The notes beneath the pieces are model-generated. The model had not been told where the DNA came from. It worked only from the letters and a program-made list of their open reading frames with translations, and ran no database searches. A DNA stretch of 38,914 nt. Origin: CAYMUN01 sp964393835 (lineage in GTDB: Bacteria; Patescibacteriota; Saccharimonadia; Saccharimonadales; UBA4665). Below are positions 1 through 7,751 of this stretch, in pieces. The translations under genes and the position numbers were made by a program. The DNA lies in assembly GCA_964393835.1 (NCBI GenBank), contig CAYMUN010000010.1, positions 1-38,914 of the forward strand. Direction: 5' to 3'. Each line of letters opens with the position of its first letter. Within the stretch, counting starts at the first letter, position 1.

Positions 1-356
1 CAGCAGGTCGCTTGTCAGCGTATAGGCAAACCTTTACAGATGCAAATCTTAAAGAACGTGTAGTTGGTTTCGCAAACAGTGTAAAAGCTGCTTTCGCAAC
101 GCCAGTCTACGCAATAGCTTAAGTTAATTCTTAATGCCGTGCCGCGTACAATGCCTTGGTAGTACAAAGGCGCGCTATATCTCCAAGGTCGCTCAGCTAG
201 TACTATCCTAGCTAGCTGCTAAGACTTAGGATTGCTGCCCATGGATGTTTGTTCGTTTCGATACCATGAGCCTAAGACAGTAAAACGAACTATGCCTGTA
301 GACGACTAACCAAGATAAACCGGCGGACGCGGGGGCAGTACCCGCCAGCTCCTCCA
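1..356 (+). ncRNA. ssrA: tmRNA (transfer-messenger RNA), 5' end outside window
   Basis: tmRNA rescues stalled ribosomes and tags the unfinished protein for degradation. A tag reading frame begins with GCA AAC at 72 and ends at the TAA at 120-122, encoding ANSVKAAFATPVYAIA; the GCAAAC resume site matches the usual start of the tag. The 3' tRNA-like end is clear: T-stem GCGGG/CCCGC, acceptor strand CAGCTCC (346-352), discriminator T353 and CCA at 354-356. The middle (about 125-310) would hold the pseudoknots. Two oddities: the T-loop reads GGCAGTA where TTCAACT-like is normal, and the tag ends in AIA rather than the common ALAA. The 5' acceptor half lies before the window, so the full fold cannot be checked. 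Confidence 0.88.
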
Positions 357-361
357 AAAAC

Positions 362-387
362 GCATCAGAGAAATCTGGTGCTTTTTT
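362..387 (+). terminator. Rho-independent terminator of tmRNA
   Basis: An 8-bp stem GCATCAGA/TCTGGTGC (one G-T pair) closes a 4-nt loop and is followed directly by six T. It lies 5 nt after the tmRNA CCA end. Confidence 0.85.
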
Positions 388-426
388 GTTTCAAGGACTT
401 GTTAAAATCCTCCCGAATCCCAAGCA

Positions 427-549
427 ATGGCAAATATTAAAAAGAAAATGATTAAAATATTTAGCAAGAATCCAATTGCGGTAATACTTTCAAGTTTTGA
501 TGTTAGCTTTGCCATTTACGCAGTTTTGTCACGCTTAGGAAGCTCTTGA
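427..549 (+). CDS. possible 40-residue membrane peptide
   Basis: I do not recognise this short frame. It encodes a Lys-rich start (MANIKKKMIKIF) followed by a mostly hydrophobic stretch up to the end, the pattern of a small membrane peptide. An extended -10 box, TGT-TAAAAT at 400-408, lies about 18 nt upstream, but there is no Shine-Dalgarno sequence. The region is more AT-rich than its neighbours. A GAAGCT/AGCTTC inverted repeat spans the stop codon without a T run. It could equally be chance coding in an intergenic spacer. Confidence 0.25.
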   Translation: MANIKKKMIKIFSKNPIAVILSSFDVSFAIYAVLSRLGSS

Positions 550-597
550 GGGTCAGCTTCTCCCCAAAAAGCTTTTCGATGCGCTCGAAGGTCTTAT

Positions 598-1665
598 TTA
601 TTCTTGCTCAGGCTGATTGGTCTCTGCTGGATCAGCGGAAGTTTTACCGGTTTCGCTAGCTCGGCCACTATAGATGTCATCGAGAAGCGTGCGGGTAAGG
701 GTTAACTGGTTGCGGAGAGGTTTAATTTTTATTTCTTCAAGTAATTTGGCATGCAGCCGGAGGATTCTATCACCTATCCTGTCGGCTTGACTAACAATAG
801 TTTCCCATTCCTGTACAGCTGCCGCATCGGCATTACTCAATAGCTCTTTAAGCTCTTGTCGTTGGCGTGTAGCGTCTGGATGTATCATGCCATTGCCTCG
901 CTCACTCCTTACCATGTGCCTCAGTTCATACCCAATGGCGTTCAGTCGGGTGCCTGCTTGGCCACCTTGAGCTACCCGGTATTCCTGACTCGTCAGCACG
1001 CGTTCCATGTTCATCTCGTCGACTTCCATGCGCACTAAACTTTCGGGGGTGATTTCCAGACCTGGATGATCTGCCAGGTACGCTTCGCTTACCGGGTGAT
1101 CGTGCAGAATGCCGGCCCATTCTTCGATGGCCGCCGCCCTATCGTCGTAAAACTTAGCTCGCATTTCTGGATTGCGCAAATAGCTAAACCCAAATTCTAC
1201 GCCGTTAACTCTAACGAAATCTGCTTCTGCTGTCCTCTCTGCGGTTTCATTTGCAGCCGTGTACTCATGGCGCTGTACATCCTTGGCTACCCAAAATGCC
1301 CATCGAGCATCCTTAATATCTTGCACATGCTGGCGCCTGGCAAAAGGTCGGTATCTGGGTGGCTCAGGTGCATCGAATGCTTCGTCAAGAGCCACATCTG
1401 CAGCCAATAATTCGGGTGACTGGAAACGCTCTTTTCCTAGCTTGCGGCTGGCGGCAGCCTTACTGCGGAACTCATCGGATTCCACTGCCATTGCTTCCGC
1501 CTTATGAATGTCTTTTATGCGAGTCGTCGGCTCTTCTTCACGAGGCCTGAATTCTGTCTCTGCTTCAGCTGGCGGTAGATCCTCAAGCCCTTCTATGGCT
1601 GCCTCGCCAAGGCCTTGTGCTGCTTCAGCAGTTGCACTCTCTTGTGATCTAACTTCTTCACTCAT
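598..1665 (-). CDS. hypothetical acidic, probably coiled protein (355 aa)
   Basis: No family recognised. The product is cytoplasmic by appearance, with no signal peptide or membrane segment. The first 60 residues are rich in Glu, Ala and Pro and look disordered. The middle (about 75-250) is mixed and charged. Residues 260-330 are Leu/Glu/Arg-rich and probably helical or coiled, and the tail is polar and Glu-rich. The ATG at 1665 is preceded by AAAAGGA about 6 nt upstream, a good ribosome binding site, and TATTAT about 40 nt upstream could be a -10 box. It lies 56 nt downstream of the minus-strand regulator ending at 1722 and may be co-transcribed with it. Confidence 0.7.
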   Translation of the reverse strand: MSEEVRSQESATAEAAQGLGEAAIEGLEDLPPAEAETEFRPREEEPTTRIKDIHKAEAMAVESDEFRSKAAASRKLGKERFQSPELLAADVALDEAFDAPEPPRYRPFARRQHVQDIKDARWAFWVAKDVQRHEYTAANETAERTAEADFVRVNGVEFGFSYLRNPEMRAKFYDDRAAAIEEWAGILHDHPVSEAYLADHPGLEITPESLVRMEVDEMNMERVLTSQEYRVAQGGQAGTRLNAIGYELRHMVRSERGNGMIHPDATRQRQELKELLSNADAAAVQEWETIVSQADRIGDRILRLHAKLLEEIKIKPLRNQLTLTRTLLDDIYSGRASETGKTSADPAETNQPEQE

Positions 1666-1721
1666 TTGGTTTCCTTTTGATTTTTAATTTCAGTTTATCT
1701 AAGCTCATAATACCACTAAAA

Positions 1722-2906
1722 TTAGTTCTCGGCTTCTTTGGCTGCCAATGCCCGGCGCAAGGTTTTGATACCGCGTTTAGCAATCGTATGCGCAGCATAT
1801 CCATCCAAGGCAAACTGTTCTCCAACATCTCGCCAGGTAACAGATTCATCCGCAAGATAGAAAGCCTTAATTATGGCGCGCGCTTTTGGGCCGACATTCA
1901 TTAGCCATCCTTCAACATCGCAGCCTTTTAAGCTCTGTAAACCAAGTTTTCTAGCTAAGCTTTTGCTTGGTGGTCGGCCACTTGTTTCGCGACGCTCGCC
2001 AGTGTCATGCATTTTGACCAAGAGGGCTAGCCCGGCCCGGGTTTGCATTCCGGTTTTTGTTTTCATCCAGCGAACTTTCTGGGCAACCTGTTTAGCAGTC
2101 ATGGGTTCGTGACGTGCCTGGCTTACAATTGTCGCTGTCTTTTCGTCTTCAGACCCTAAGTATTTGGCTATGTCGAGGTACTCGTTTGTCAACAACTCAA
2201 CCAAGGGTTCGGTAGGTTCAGGAATCGGATAGCGTAAACCTTTTGCATGTAACTTGAGGGCTAGATCGGTTCGATTGGGGCTAGCCGTTTTTGCCATACA
2301 GCGTTGTGTGGCAGTTTTAACGGCTTTTGTGGAAGTATCTAATTTTTCAGCAATTTGTTTGTTAGGCAAATGAAGGAGAGGTAGTACTTTTTGTTGCAGC
2401 GGGCTAAAATCCCCTAATATTTCAGCGCGAATGGTTTCGGCTTGACGGATTTCTTCCAAGTAGCTTGTTATTTTGTCCATCGGGCGGACAGCCAAATCAA
2501 CCGTTTCGCTTAGGTCAGTGTCGTTCAGGGCAGCTTCCATGGAAATTATGGCGTGATCGGCAAAGCTGAACCATTGCTCCGAGTCATGATTTATCGCAGC
2601 CTCATGCAGGGCGTGTGTGGCGGTTAAGAGGAGCGCGCCGCTATTCCTTTCGGAACCTTTAAAAGGTCGGGCGACACCAGCTATCAAGGATTTATAGATA
2701 CGTACCAAGTCAGTAACTGGTATTTTGCCATGCTGCAGAGAACCAATAATAATGTGTTCCTCGCTAGGCTTAGGGAATTGATCGGGCAAGGGATTTTTGA
2801 CGTATTCCTGCAAAAGCCTGTCTATCGGGTCGGTGGCATCGAGGTAGCCGTGCCAGAGAATAGACGGTTCTTGGGGGATAGGGGCGTGCTCAGCGGTTGT
2901 AATCAT
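1722..2906 (-). CDS. regulator with two or three tandem helix-turn-helix domains (394 aa)
   Basis: Probable cytoplasmic DNA-binding protein. Residues 168-224 look like a LuxR/GerE-type HTH (PNKQIAEKLDTSTKAVKTAT, then an R-T-D-LALKLH-x-x-G end). Residues 255-303 appear to repeat the same plan more loosely and end in TRAGLALLVKMHDTG. Residues 338-390 resemble a sigma-70 region-4-like HTH (TWRDVGEQFALDGYAAHTIAKRGIKTLRRAL). Residues 1-165 are helical with no recognised receiver or ligand domain. The start is fixed by an excellent promoter whose -10 box ends 7 nt before the ATG. Targets are unknown; a role in controlling the downstream minus-strand gene or the divergent RRM gene is only a guess. 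Confidence 0.75.
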   Translation of the reverse strand: MITTAEHAPIPQEPSILWHGYLDATDPIDRLLQEYVKNPLPDQFPKPSEEHIIIGSLQHGKIPVTDLVRIYKSLIAGVARPFKGSERNSGALLLTATHALHEAAINHDSEQWFSFADHAIISMEAALNDTDLSETVDLAVRPMDKITSYLEEIRQAETIRAEILGDFSPLQQKVLPLLHLPNKQIAEKLDTSTKAVKTATQRCMAKTASPNRTDLALKLHAKGLRYPIPEPTEPLVELLTNEYLDIAKYLGSEDEKTATIVSQARHEPMTAKQVAQKVRWMKTKTGMQTRAGLALLVKMHDTGERRETSGRPPSKSLARKLGLQSLKGCDVEGWLMNVGPKARAIIKAFYLADESVTWRDVGEQFALDGYAAHTIAKRGIKTLRRALAAKEAEN

Positions 2907-2913
2907 TGTACTT

Positions 2914-2942
2914 ATTATAACAGTTAATAGGATGTTTTACAA
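2914..2942 (-). promoter_or_regulatory. leaderless promoter of the HTH regulator
   Basis: On the minus strand TTGTAA (2942-2937), 17 nt, TATAAT (2919-2914), then 7 nt to the ATG at 2906. Transcription should begin at or next to the start codon. Confidence 0.8.
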
Positions 2943-3056
2943 AGCGCTTGTATGTTGAGAGTAGCTCTGTTAGACTGATGGGGCTAGAAAAGCTGCTAAT
3001 AACTTTTTGTTAGGTTCTAGAGTTTAGTTAAATTAATAATAAGAAGTACGTGTTTC

Positions 3057-3091
3057 AGAGGCGCAGCTAACTGGTTTGCCATGTTACCTCT
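3057..3091 (+). promoter_or_regulatory. possible leader hairpin upstream of the RRM gene
   Basis: Inverted repeat AGAGG (3057-3061) / CCTCT (3087-3091) with an inner GGC/GCC possibility, inside an AT-rich leader of the RRM gene. GGAG at 3101-3104 follows it. The 209-nt gap from 2907 to 3115 holds otherwise only the divergent promoter and AT-rich sequence at 3001-3045 suited to a promoter. A structured leader would fit cold-regulated or self-regulated RNA-binding proteins, but pairing is short. Confidence 0.3.
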
Positions 3092-3115
3092 AACAGTGCA
3101 GGAGAATAGAGTACA

Positions 3116-3418
3116 ATGGCAACCAAACTATTTATTGGTTCACTGGCATGGGCAACTAACGATGACAGTCTGAAAGATTTCTTTTCAGCTGTAGGTACCG
3201 TGGTATCTGCAAGTGTCATCATGGATCGCGAAACCAATCGCAGCAAGGGCTTCGGCTTTGTTGAGATGTCTAGCGACGAAGAAGCCAAAAAAGCTGTTGA
3301 TGAACTCAACGGCAAAGACCTCGACGGTCGCGCGATCGTTGTTTCTGAGGCTCGTCCCCGCGAAGAGCGCCCTCGTGGCGGTGGCGGCTACGGCGGTGGT
3401 GACCACCAGCGCTACTAA
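3116..3418 (+). CDS. RRM-domain RNA-binding protein with Gly-rich tail
   Basis: A 100-residue single RNA recognition motif protein. The RNP2 motif is LFIGSLAW (residues 5-12) and RNP1 is KGFGFVEM (about 44-51), with the usual beta-alpha-beta spacing across residues 4-80. A short basic, Gly-rich tail follows (EERPRGGGGYGGGDHQRY). This is the layout of the small bacterial Rbp family known in cyanobacteria and some other bacteria, which bind single-stranded RNA. GGAG lies 11 nt before the ATG, a loose spacing. The gene stands alone: a strong terminator follows at 3440-3470. Function here is likely RNA binding or chaperoning, possibly in cold response. Confidence 0.93.
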   Translation: MATKLFIGSLAWATNDDSLKDFFSAVGTVVSASVIMDRETNRSKGFGFVEMSSDEEAKKAVDELNGKDLDGRAIVVSEARPREERPRGGGGYGGGDHQRY

Positions 3419-3439
3419 GCCTCGTTAAGCTTCTATTAG

Positions 3440-3470
3440 ACCCGGGACTTTTACAGTACCCGGGTTTTTT
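3440..3470 (+). terminator. Rho-independent terminator after the RRM gene
   Basis: Stem ACCCGGG/CCCGGGT enclosing about 12 nt, followed by a T run (TTTTTT). It insulates the RRM gene from the trehalase-like gene that starts 16 nt later. Confidence 0.88.
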
Positions 3471-3485
3471 AGTAGGCTAAGGGGT

Positions 3486-4766
3486 ATGGCAACATTCGAC
3501 GGAGCGAAACAAATTATCAACCGGACGCTGAAATTTTCGTTTCGGCCGGACAAAGAGCTGACGCCCGACGATGTTCGCGCGGCCCGCGAGCACATCGTCA
3601 AATATTGGACAAAGGTTGAGCGGTTTCACCCCAAAGACGACGAAAGTTTACTGGGCTTACCCAAGCCGTACTTGGTGCCATCATACACCGTCAAGACCGG
3701 CTTTGATTATAACGAGCTGTATTACTGGGACAGCTATTTTATGGTGCAGGGGATGCTGGACGCTGAGCATCAGGAGTTAGTGATGGGTATTTTGGAAAAC
3801 CTGATGTCGCTGTTTGAGCGGTTTAAAGTCATCCCCAATGCTTCGCGTACCTATCTGACCGGTCGTTCGCAGCCGCCATTTTTGACGACCTTTATTTTTG
3901 ATATCTATCAGGCCTACAACCCCGGTGACGAATGGCTCAAACAAGCCATGAAAGTGGCCGAGCAGGAATACCAAACGGTCTGGATGGGCGTCAAAAAGCC
4001 CAATGAAAGGCAAGTCTACAAGGGCCTAAGCCGCTACTATGACATTAATTATTTACATGATCTGGCCGAAGCCGAAAGTGGCTGGGATATGACGCCGCGT
4101 TTTGAGCGCCGGGCGCTGAACTTTTTACCGGTCGACCTCAACGCTCTGCTGTACAAGTATGAGACCGACTTCGCGCGGGTGGCCCGGATGTTTGACGACA
4201 AGCGGGCCGCTGCCAAGTGGGATGATGCCGCCGCCCTGCGCAAAGCGACCATGAATAAACTCATGTGGGATCGCATCCGCGGCCTGTATTACGACTACAA
4301 TTACGTTAAAGAAAAGCGGACGTCAACCAGTAGCCTGGCGGCCTATTTCCCGATGTGGGCCGGCATGGTCGACGAGAAACAAGCGGCCGCCATGGTACGG
4401 GCTCTGCGCCGCTTTGAGCATAAAGGCGGACTAGCCACTACTGACGCCTTGCCGCTCGGCCAATTCGTCATCGGCAGTATGCCGACCCAGTGGGCTTATC
4501 CCAATGGCTGGGCGCCGCTACAATTCATCGTTATTAAGGGCCTGGAGCGCTACGGCTACCATCAGGATGCCCGGCGCATCGCCATGAAATGGCTCAAGGC
4601 CAATTTGCAGTGGTTTAATGAATATCATGTGTTCCTCGAGAAATACAATGTCGTCTCGCCAGAGAAACCACCCTTAAAGGGCTTATATCCTTCACAAACC
4701 GGCTTTGGCTGGACAAACGCTGTCTTTGAGCGTTTCTGCCGAGACTACGTCGACCGGCCTCTGTAG
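3486..4766 (+). CDS. trehalase-like glycoside hydrolase (GH37-type, (alpha/alpha)6 barrel)
   Basis: The 426-residue protein carries the GH37 trehalase signatures: ELYYWDSYF (77-85), IPNASRTYLTGRSQPP (116-131), ESGWDMTPRF (197-206), QWAYPNGWAPLQF near 345 and QTGFGWTN (404-411). Family members split trehalose into two glucoses. Asp201 aligns by motif with the catalytic acid of E. coli TreA (Asp312). The position of the catalytic base (Glu496 in TreA, in GEYxxQxGFGWTN) is Leu400 here, and the usual Arg of GGRFRE is not seen. There is no signal peptide, so it acts in the cytoplasm. Either it uses another base and substrate, or it has lost activity. The AAGGGG just before the ATG is too close to be a normal ribosome binding site. 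Confidence 0.82.
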   Translation: MATFDGAKQIINRTLKFSFRPDKELTPDDVRAAREHIVKYWTKVERFHPKDDESLLGLPKPYLVPSYTVKTGFDYNELYYWDSYFMVQGMLDAEHQELVMGILENLMSLFERFKVIPNASRTYLTGRSQPPFLTTFIFDIYQAYNPGDEWLKQAMKVAEQEYQTVWMGVKKPNERQVYKGLSRYYDINYLHDLAEAESGWDMTPRFERRALNFLPVDLNALLYKYETDFARVARMFDDKRAAAKWDDAAALRKATMNKLMWDRIRGLYYDYNYVKEKRTSTSSLAAYFPMWAGMVDEKQAAAMVRALRRFEHKGGLATTDALPLGQFVIGSMPTQWAYPNGWAPLQFIVIKGLERYGYHQDARRIAMKWLKANLQWFNEYHVFLEKYNVVSPEKPPLKGLYPSQTGFGWTNAVFERFCRDYVDRPL

Positions 4767-4768
4767 TG

Positions 4769-4774
4769 TAAACT
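4769..4774 (+). promoter_or_regulatory. -10 box for metG
   Basis: TAAACT ends 8 nt before the metG ATG and starts 3 nt after the preceding stop codon. No convincing -35 is present. It fits the leaderless pattern seen elsewhere in the window. Confidence 0.45.
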
Positions 4775-4782
4775 GTAAAGAC

Positions 4783-6234
4783 ATGAGTAGTTATTTCGTT
4801 ACGACGTCTATTCCCTATGTCAACGGCGAGCCGCACATCGGCTTTGCTCTGGAGCTGTTGTATGGCGACGTACTGGCCCGGCGGGCCCGCGCCCAGGGCA
4901 ACGAGGTAATCTTTAGCACTGGTACCGATGAGCACGGTGGAAAAATTGCCGATAAAGCCGCCGAAATGGGTCTCAAACCAAAAGAGCTCACCGATCAGAT
5001 CAGCCAGCGTTTCCAAGATTTGGCCGAACTGCTCAATATTAGCAATGATCGATTCATCCGTACCACTGACGAGAGCCACGAGCAGCGCGCCAAACTGATC
5101 TGGAAGGCACTTCAAAAAGATATCTACAAGAGTAAATACACTGGTTGGTATTGTACCGGCGACGAGGCCTTTTTTACCGAAACCGAAGTCAAAGCCAACA
5201 ACGGTATTTGCCCCAATCATAATCAGCCCTACGAAAAGATCGAAGAGGAAAACTACTTTTTTAAACTTAGTAAATACAGCGACAAAATCCGGGCCGCTAT
5301 CGACAGCGACGAATTCAAAATCATCCCCGTTACCAAGCGCAATGAGATCTTGGGTCTACTCAAAGAGGGCCTAGAGGACATCAGTATTAGCCGGCCTAAA
5401 GATAAAATTTCCTGGGGCATCCCGGTACCAGGCGACGCGCATCAGGTCATGTATGTCTGGTTTGAAGCGCTGATGAACTACATCACCGTGCTGGGCTATC
5501 CCGAACACGCCGATTTCAAAAAATTCTGGCCGGCCCAACTACAGATTATCGGTAAGGATATCAGCCGGTTCCACGCTGCGATTTGGCCCGCCATGCTGAT
5601 GGGCTTAGGCGTGGATTTGCCCGAACGCCTGTATGTCCACAGTTTCATCACTGTCGAGGGTCAAAAGATGAGTAAATCGCTCGGCAATGTGCTGCACCCC
5701 AAAGATGTTGTCGATAAGTATGGGGTTGATGCCTTTCGCTACTATTTCCTTAGGCACGTACCGAGCTATGAGGATGGTGATTTTAGTTGGGAGCGCATGG
5801 CAGCGGCCTATAACAATGAGCTGGCTAACGAGCTCGGCAACGCTGTCCAGCGCACTGCCAGCATGATCGCCCAATATTTGCAGGGCAGCCTCAACCAGGA
5901 GCTCCAGCCGGCTGAGCACGACATCGCCCAGTACGAGCAGGCGCTGGCTGACTGCCGGTTTGATCGGGCACTCGACGAGGTGTGGGAACAGGTGCGGGGG
6001 CTCAACCAATACATCGACCAGGAAAAACCCTGGATTATTGCTAAAGAGGGTGATGCCCAGCATCTTCGTGAAGTCCTGGCCTACCAGGCCAGCTCGCTGC
6101 TGTCGATCGCCAAGCTCCTAGAACCGTTCATGCCTGATACAGCTGCTAAAATCCAAGCTGTCTTTAGCGGGGCCAGCGTCAAGCCGATTGCCGGTACGCT
6201 ATTCCCCAAACATGAAACCACAGCGGAGTCTTAA
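4783..6234 (+). CDS. metG: methionyl-tRNA synthetase
   Basis: Charges tRNA-Met with methionine in the cytoplasm. The class I signatures are present near the N-terminus (YVNGEPHIGF) and as KMSKSLGNV in the middle, with the Rossmann core split by the connective peptide and a helical anticodon-binding domain at the C-terminus. At 483 residues it is a short form without the C-terminal tRNA-binding (EMAP-like) domain. Two oddities: the HIGH motif reads HIGF, and the connective-peptide zinc knuckle is degenerate, with only one Cys in WYCTGDEAFF and one in GICPNH. An in-frame ATG at 4705 lies inside the trehalase-like gene and is rejected; 4783 gives the family start (MSSYFVTTSIPY). tatD follows after 2 nt. 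Confidence 0.97.
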   Translation: MSSYFVTTSIPYVNGEPHIGFALELLYGDVLARRARAQGNEVIFSTGTDEHGGKIADKAAEMGLKPKELTDQISQRFQDLAELLNISNDRFIRTTDESHEQRAKLIWKALQKDIYKSKYTGWYCTGDEAFFTETEVKANNGICPNHNQPYEKIEEENYFFKLSKYSDKIRAAIDSDEFKIIPVTKRNEILGLLKEGLEDISISRPKDKISWGIPVPGDAHQVMYVWFEALMNYITVLGYPEHADFKKFWPAQLQIIGKDISRFHAAIWPAMLMGLGVDLPERLYVHSFITVEGQKMSKSLGNVLHPKDVVDKYGVDAFRYYFLRHVPSYEDGDFSWERMAAAYNNELANELGNAVQRTASMIAQYLQGSLNQELQPAEHDIAQYEQALADCRFDRALDEVWEQVRGLNQYIDQEKPWIIAKEGDAQHLREVLAYQASSLLSIAKLLEPFMPDTAAKIQAVFSGASVKPIAGTLFPKHETTAES

Positions 6235-6236
6235 TT

Positions 6237-7046
6237 ATGGAGTTGGTGGACACGCACTGCCATATCCAATCGATCGGTCTCTCAAAAGGTGAGCGGACGA
6301 CCCGGGAATTGTGGACTAAGGCGGCTCTCAATCCTGACGAAGTAGTCAAGGGCGCCAGAGACAGCGGGGTGACTCGCTTGATTTGTGTCGGTTGTGATCT
6401 GACGGATAGCCGCCTGGCAGTGGATTTTGTTGGCAAACGCGAGGGCTGCTGGGCCAGTATCGGGATTCATCCGCACGAAGCCCAGCATTTTGCCGGCAAA
6501 CAGGCCAAGCTGGCCGAATTCACGGAACTTGCCACGGCTCCTAAAGTGATTGCTATCGGGGAGTGCGGCTTTGATTTTTACTATAATCATTCGCCCAAAG
6601 CTGACCAGGTAGCAGTTTTAAGATTTCAAATCGAGCTGGCTTTGCGGCACGATCTGCCCCTTATTTTTCATGTCCGGGAAGCGTTTGAGGATTTTTGGCC
6701 GATTTTTGACAGTTACCGGGGCCTACGAGGCGTGCTACATAGTTTTACCGATTCGGCTGACAATCTGGCCAAGGGATTGGAGCGGGGGCTATATATCGGT
6801 GTCAACGGTATCGCCACCTTTGCCAAAGATCCGGCTTTGCTGGCAGTCTACAAAAGTATCCCCTTACCAAAATTATTGCTGGAAACCGACGCTCCATTCT
6901 TGACACCCACCCCTTATCGTGGTACTATAAACGAGCCCAAACGACTTGGCGCAATCGCTGAATTTTTAGCGGACTTGCATGGTGAGGAACGAGAGAAATT
7001 GGCTACGGCCACTACTAATAATGCCAGCCAGCTGTTTGGAATCTAG
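6237..7046 (+). CDS. tatD: TatD-family metal-dependent DNase
   Basis: A 269-residue TIM-barrel metallohydrolase of the TatD/YcfH family, linked in other bacteria to 3'-5' DNA/RNA exonuclease activity. Metal-binding motifs occur in the right order: DTHCH (residues 4-8), IGECGFDFYY (about 103-112), FHVREAF (about 142-148), LHSFTD (about 166-171) and LLETDAPFLTP (about 214-224). The ATG lies 2 nt after the metG stop, and metG-tatD adjacency is common in bacteria, which supports the call. The protein is cytoplasmic with no signal peptide and of normal length. Confidence 0.94.
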   Translation: MELVDTHCHIQSIGLSKGERTTRELWTKAALNPDEVVKGARDSGVTRLICVGCDLTDSRLAVDFVGKREGCWASIGIHPHEAQHFAGKQAKLAEFTELATAPKVIAIGECGFDFYYNHSPKADQVAVLRFQIELALRHDLPLIFHVREAFEDFWPIFDSYRGLRGVLHSFTDSADNLAKGLERGLYIGVNGIATFAKDPALLAVYKSIPLPKLLLETDAPFLTPTPYRGTINEPKRLGAIAEFLADLHGEEREKLATATTNNASQLFGI

Positions 7047-7057
7047 AGGTTACCAGT

Positions 7058-7381
7058 ATGCAAAAATATACCCATCCACATTCTCCCGAAGCCAGCGCTG
7101 ACGCGCGGCAGCAGCGCCTGCGTATTATCGATAAAGCGGTTACCTACGTTACTAACACACCTCTACCAGAGCAGCCTGATATCTCTGCCAATACTTCGCC
7201 GGAAACTGCCAAGGTCGGTTCATTGAGCGTCCAAGGGATTCAAGGGATTAATGCTCAAGATATGTTTCTGACACCTTGGCAGCGCAATGCCCGCCTGAAT
7301 GCCGAAGCTATCCGGACTGAAATTATGGCCGCTCACGACGAGCAAGCCCAAAATCCGCCATACCCCGGAGATAATCTATGA
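7058..7381 (+). CDS. hypothetical protein (107 aa)
   Basis: No family recognised. Soluble, polar, rich in Ala, Gln and Pro, with no membrane segment. Residues 15-30 and 75-95 are probably helical and the centre looks disordered. GAGGTTACCAGT precedes the ATG, so a Shine-Dalgarno start is possible. It sits 11 nt after tatD, and its stop overlaps the next start (ATGA at 7378), so it belongs to the metG-tatD operon and is probably translated together with the following gene. Confidence 0.7.
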   Translation: MQKYTHPHSPEASADARQQRLRIIDKAVTYVTNTPLPEQPDISANTSPETAKVGSLSVQGIQGINAQDMFLTPWQRNARLNAEAIRTEIMAAHDEQAQNPPYPGDNL

Positions 7382-7746
7382 ACCTGCCTTTTTTGCTAAG
7401 GCTCCATGATGATAAAGACCGCCGTGCCAAACTCGAGCAAGACCTGATTCGCCGGGAGGCCGAGATTGGCGGCGAGCTGTTTGGCCCGTTGCCGGCCGGC
7501 CATAAGCGTCGCTTTTTTTGCCTCGACGAATACACTTGGGTCTGGTACGAAGAGTGGACAGTTAGCGGCCGCCGCCAGTCAGTGACGACTCGCTATGACG
7601 TACGCCCTGGCGTGATTGTGAAATCGCAGGACGGTATCGGGAGTCAACCCTTGTCCTATCAAGAGGCCCGTCACCTGCGCCAGGCAGTGCAGTTGTATCG
7701 TGAGCGAGTCACGGCCGAGTACCAGCAACTAGCTCAAGCTACCTAA
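7378..7746 (+). CDS. hypothetical protein (122 aa)
   Basis: No family recognised. Residues 10-30 form a charged helix (HDDKDRRAKLEQDLIRREAEIGG), the centre (about 43-85) is beta-rich with aromatic residues (FFCLDEYTWVWYEEWTV, TTRYDVRPGVIVK), and residues 90-118 form a second helix. This suggests a small compact globular fold. ATGA overlap with the upstream gene and 5 nt to the cysteine desulfurase place it inside the operon. No signal peptide or catalytic motif is visible. Confidence 0.75.
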   Translation: MNLPFLLRLHDDKDRRAKLEQDLIRREAEIGGELFGPLPAGHKRRFFCLDEYTWVWYEEWTVSGRRQSVTTRYDVRPGVIVKSQDGIGSQPLSYQEARHLRQAVQLYRERVTAEYQQLAQAT

Positions 7747-7751
7747 GTTTT

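Noticed and set aside
1..356. tmRNA as a degraded pseudogene because of its odd T-loop
   Set aside because: The tag frame, T-stem pairing, CCA end and terminator are all intact.
4615..5220. 201-residue open frame on the minus strand
   Set aside because: Antisense to metG and the trehalase-like gene; explained by codon bias of the real genes.
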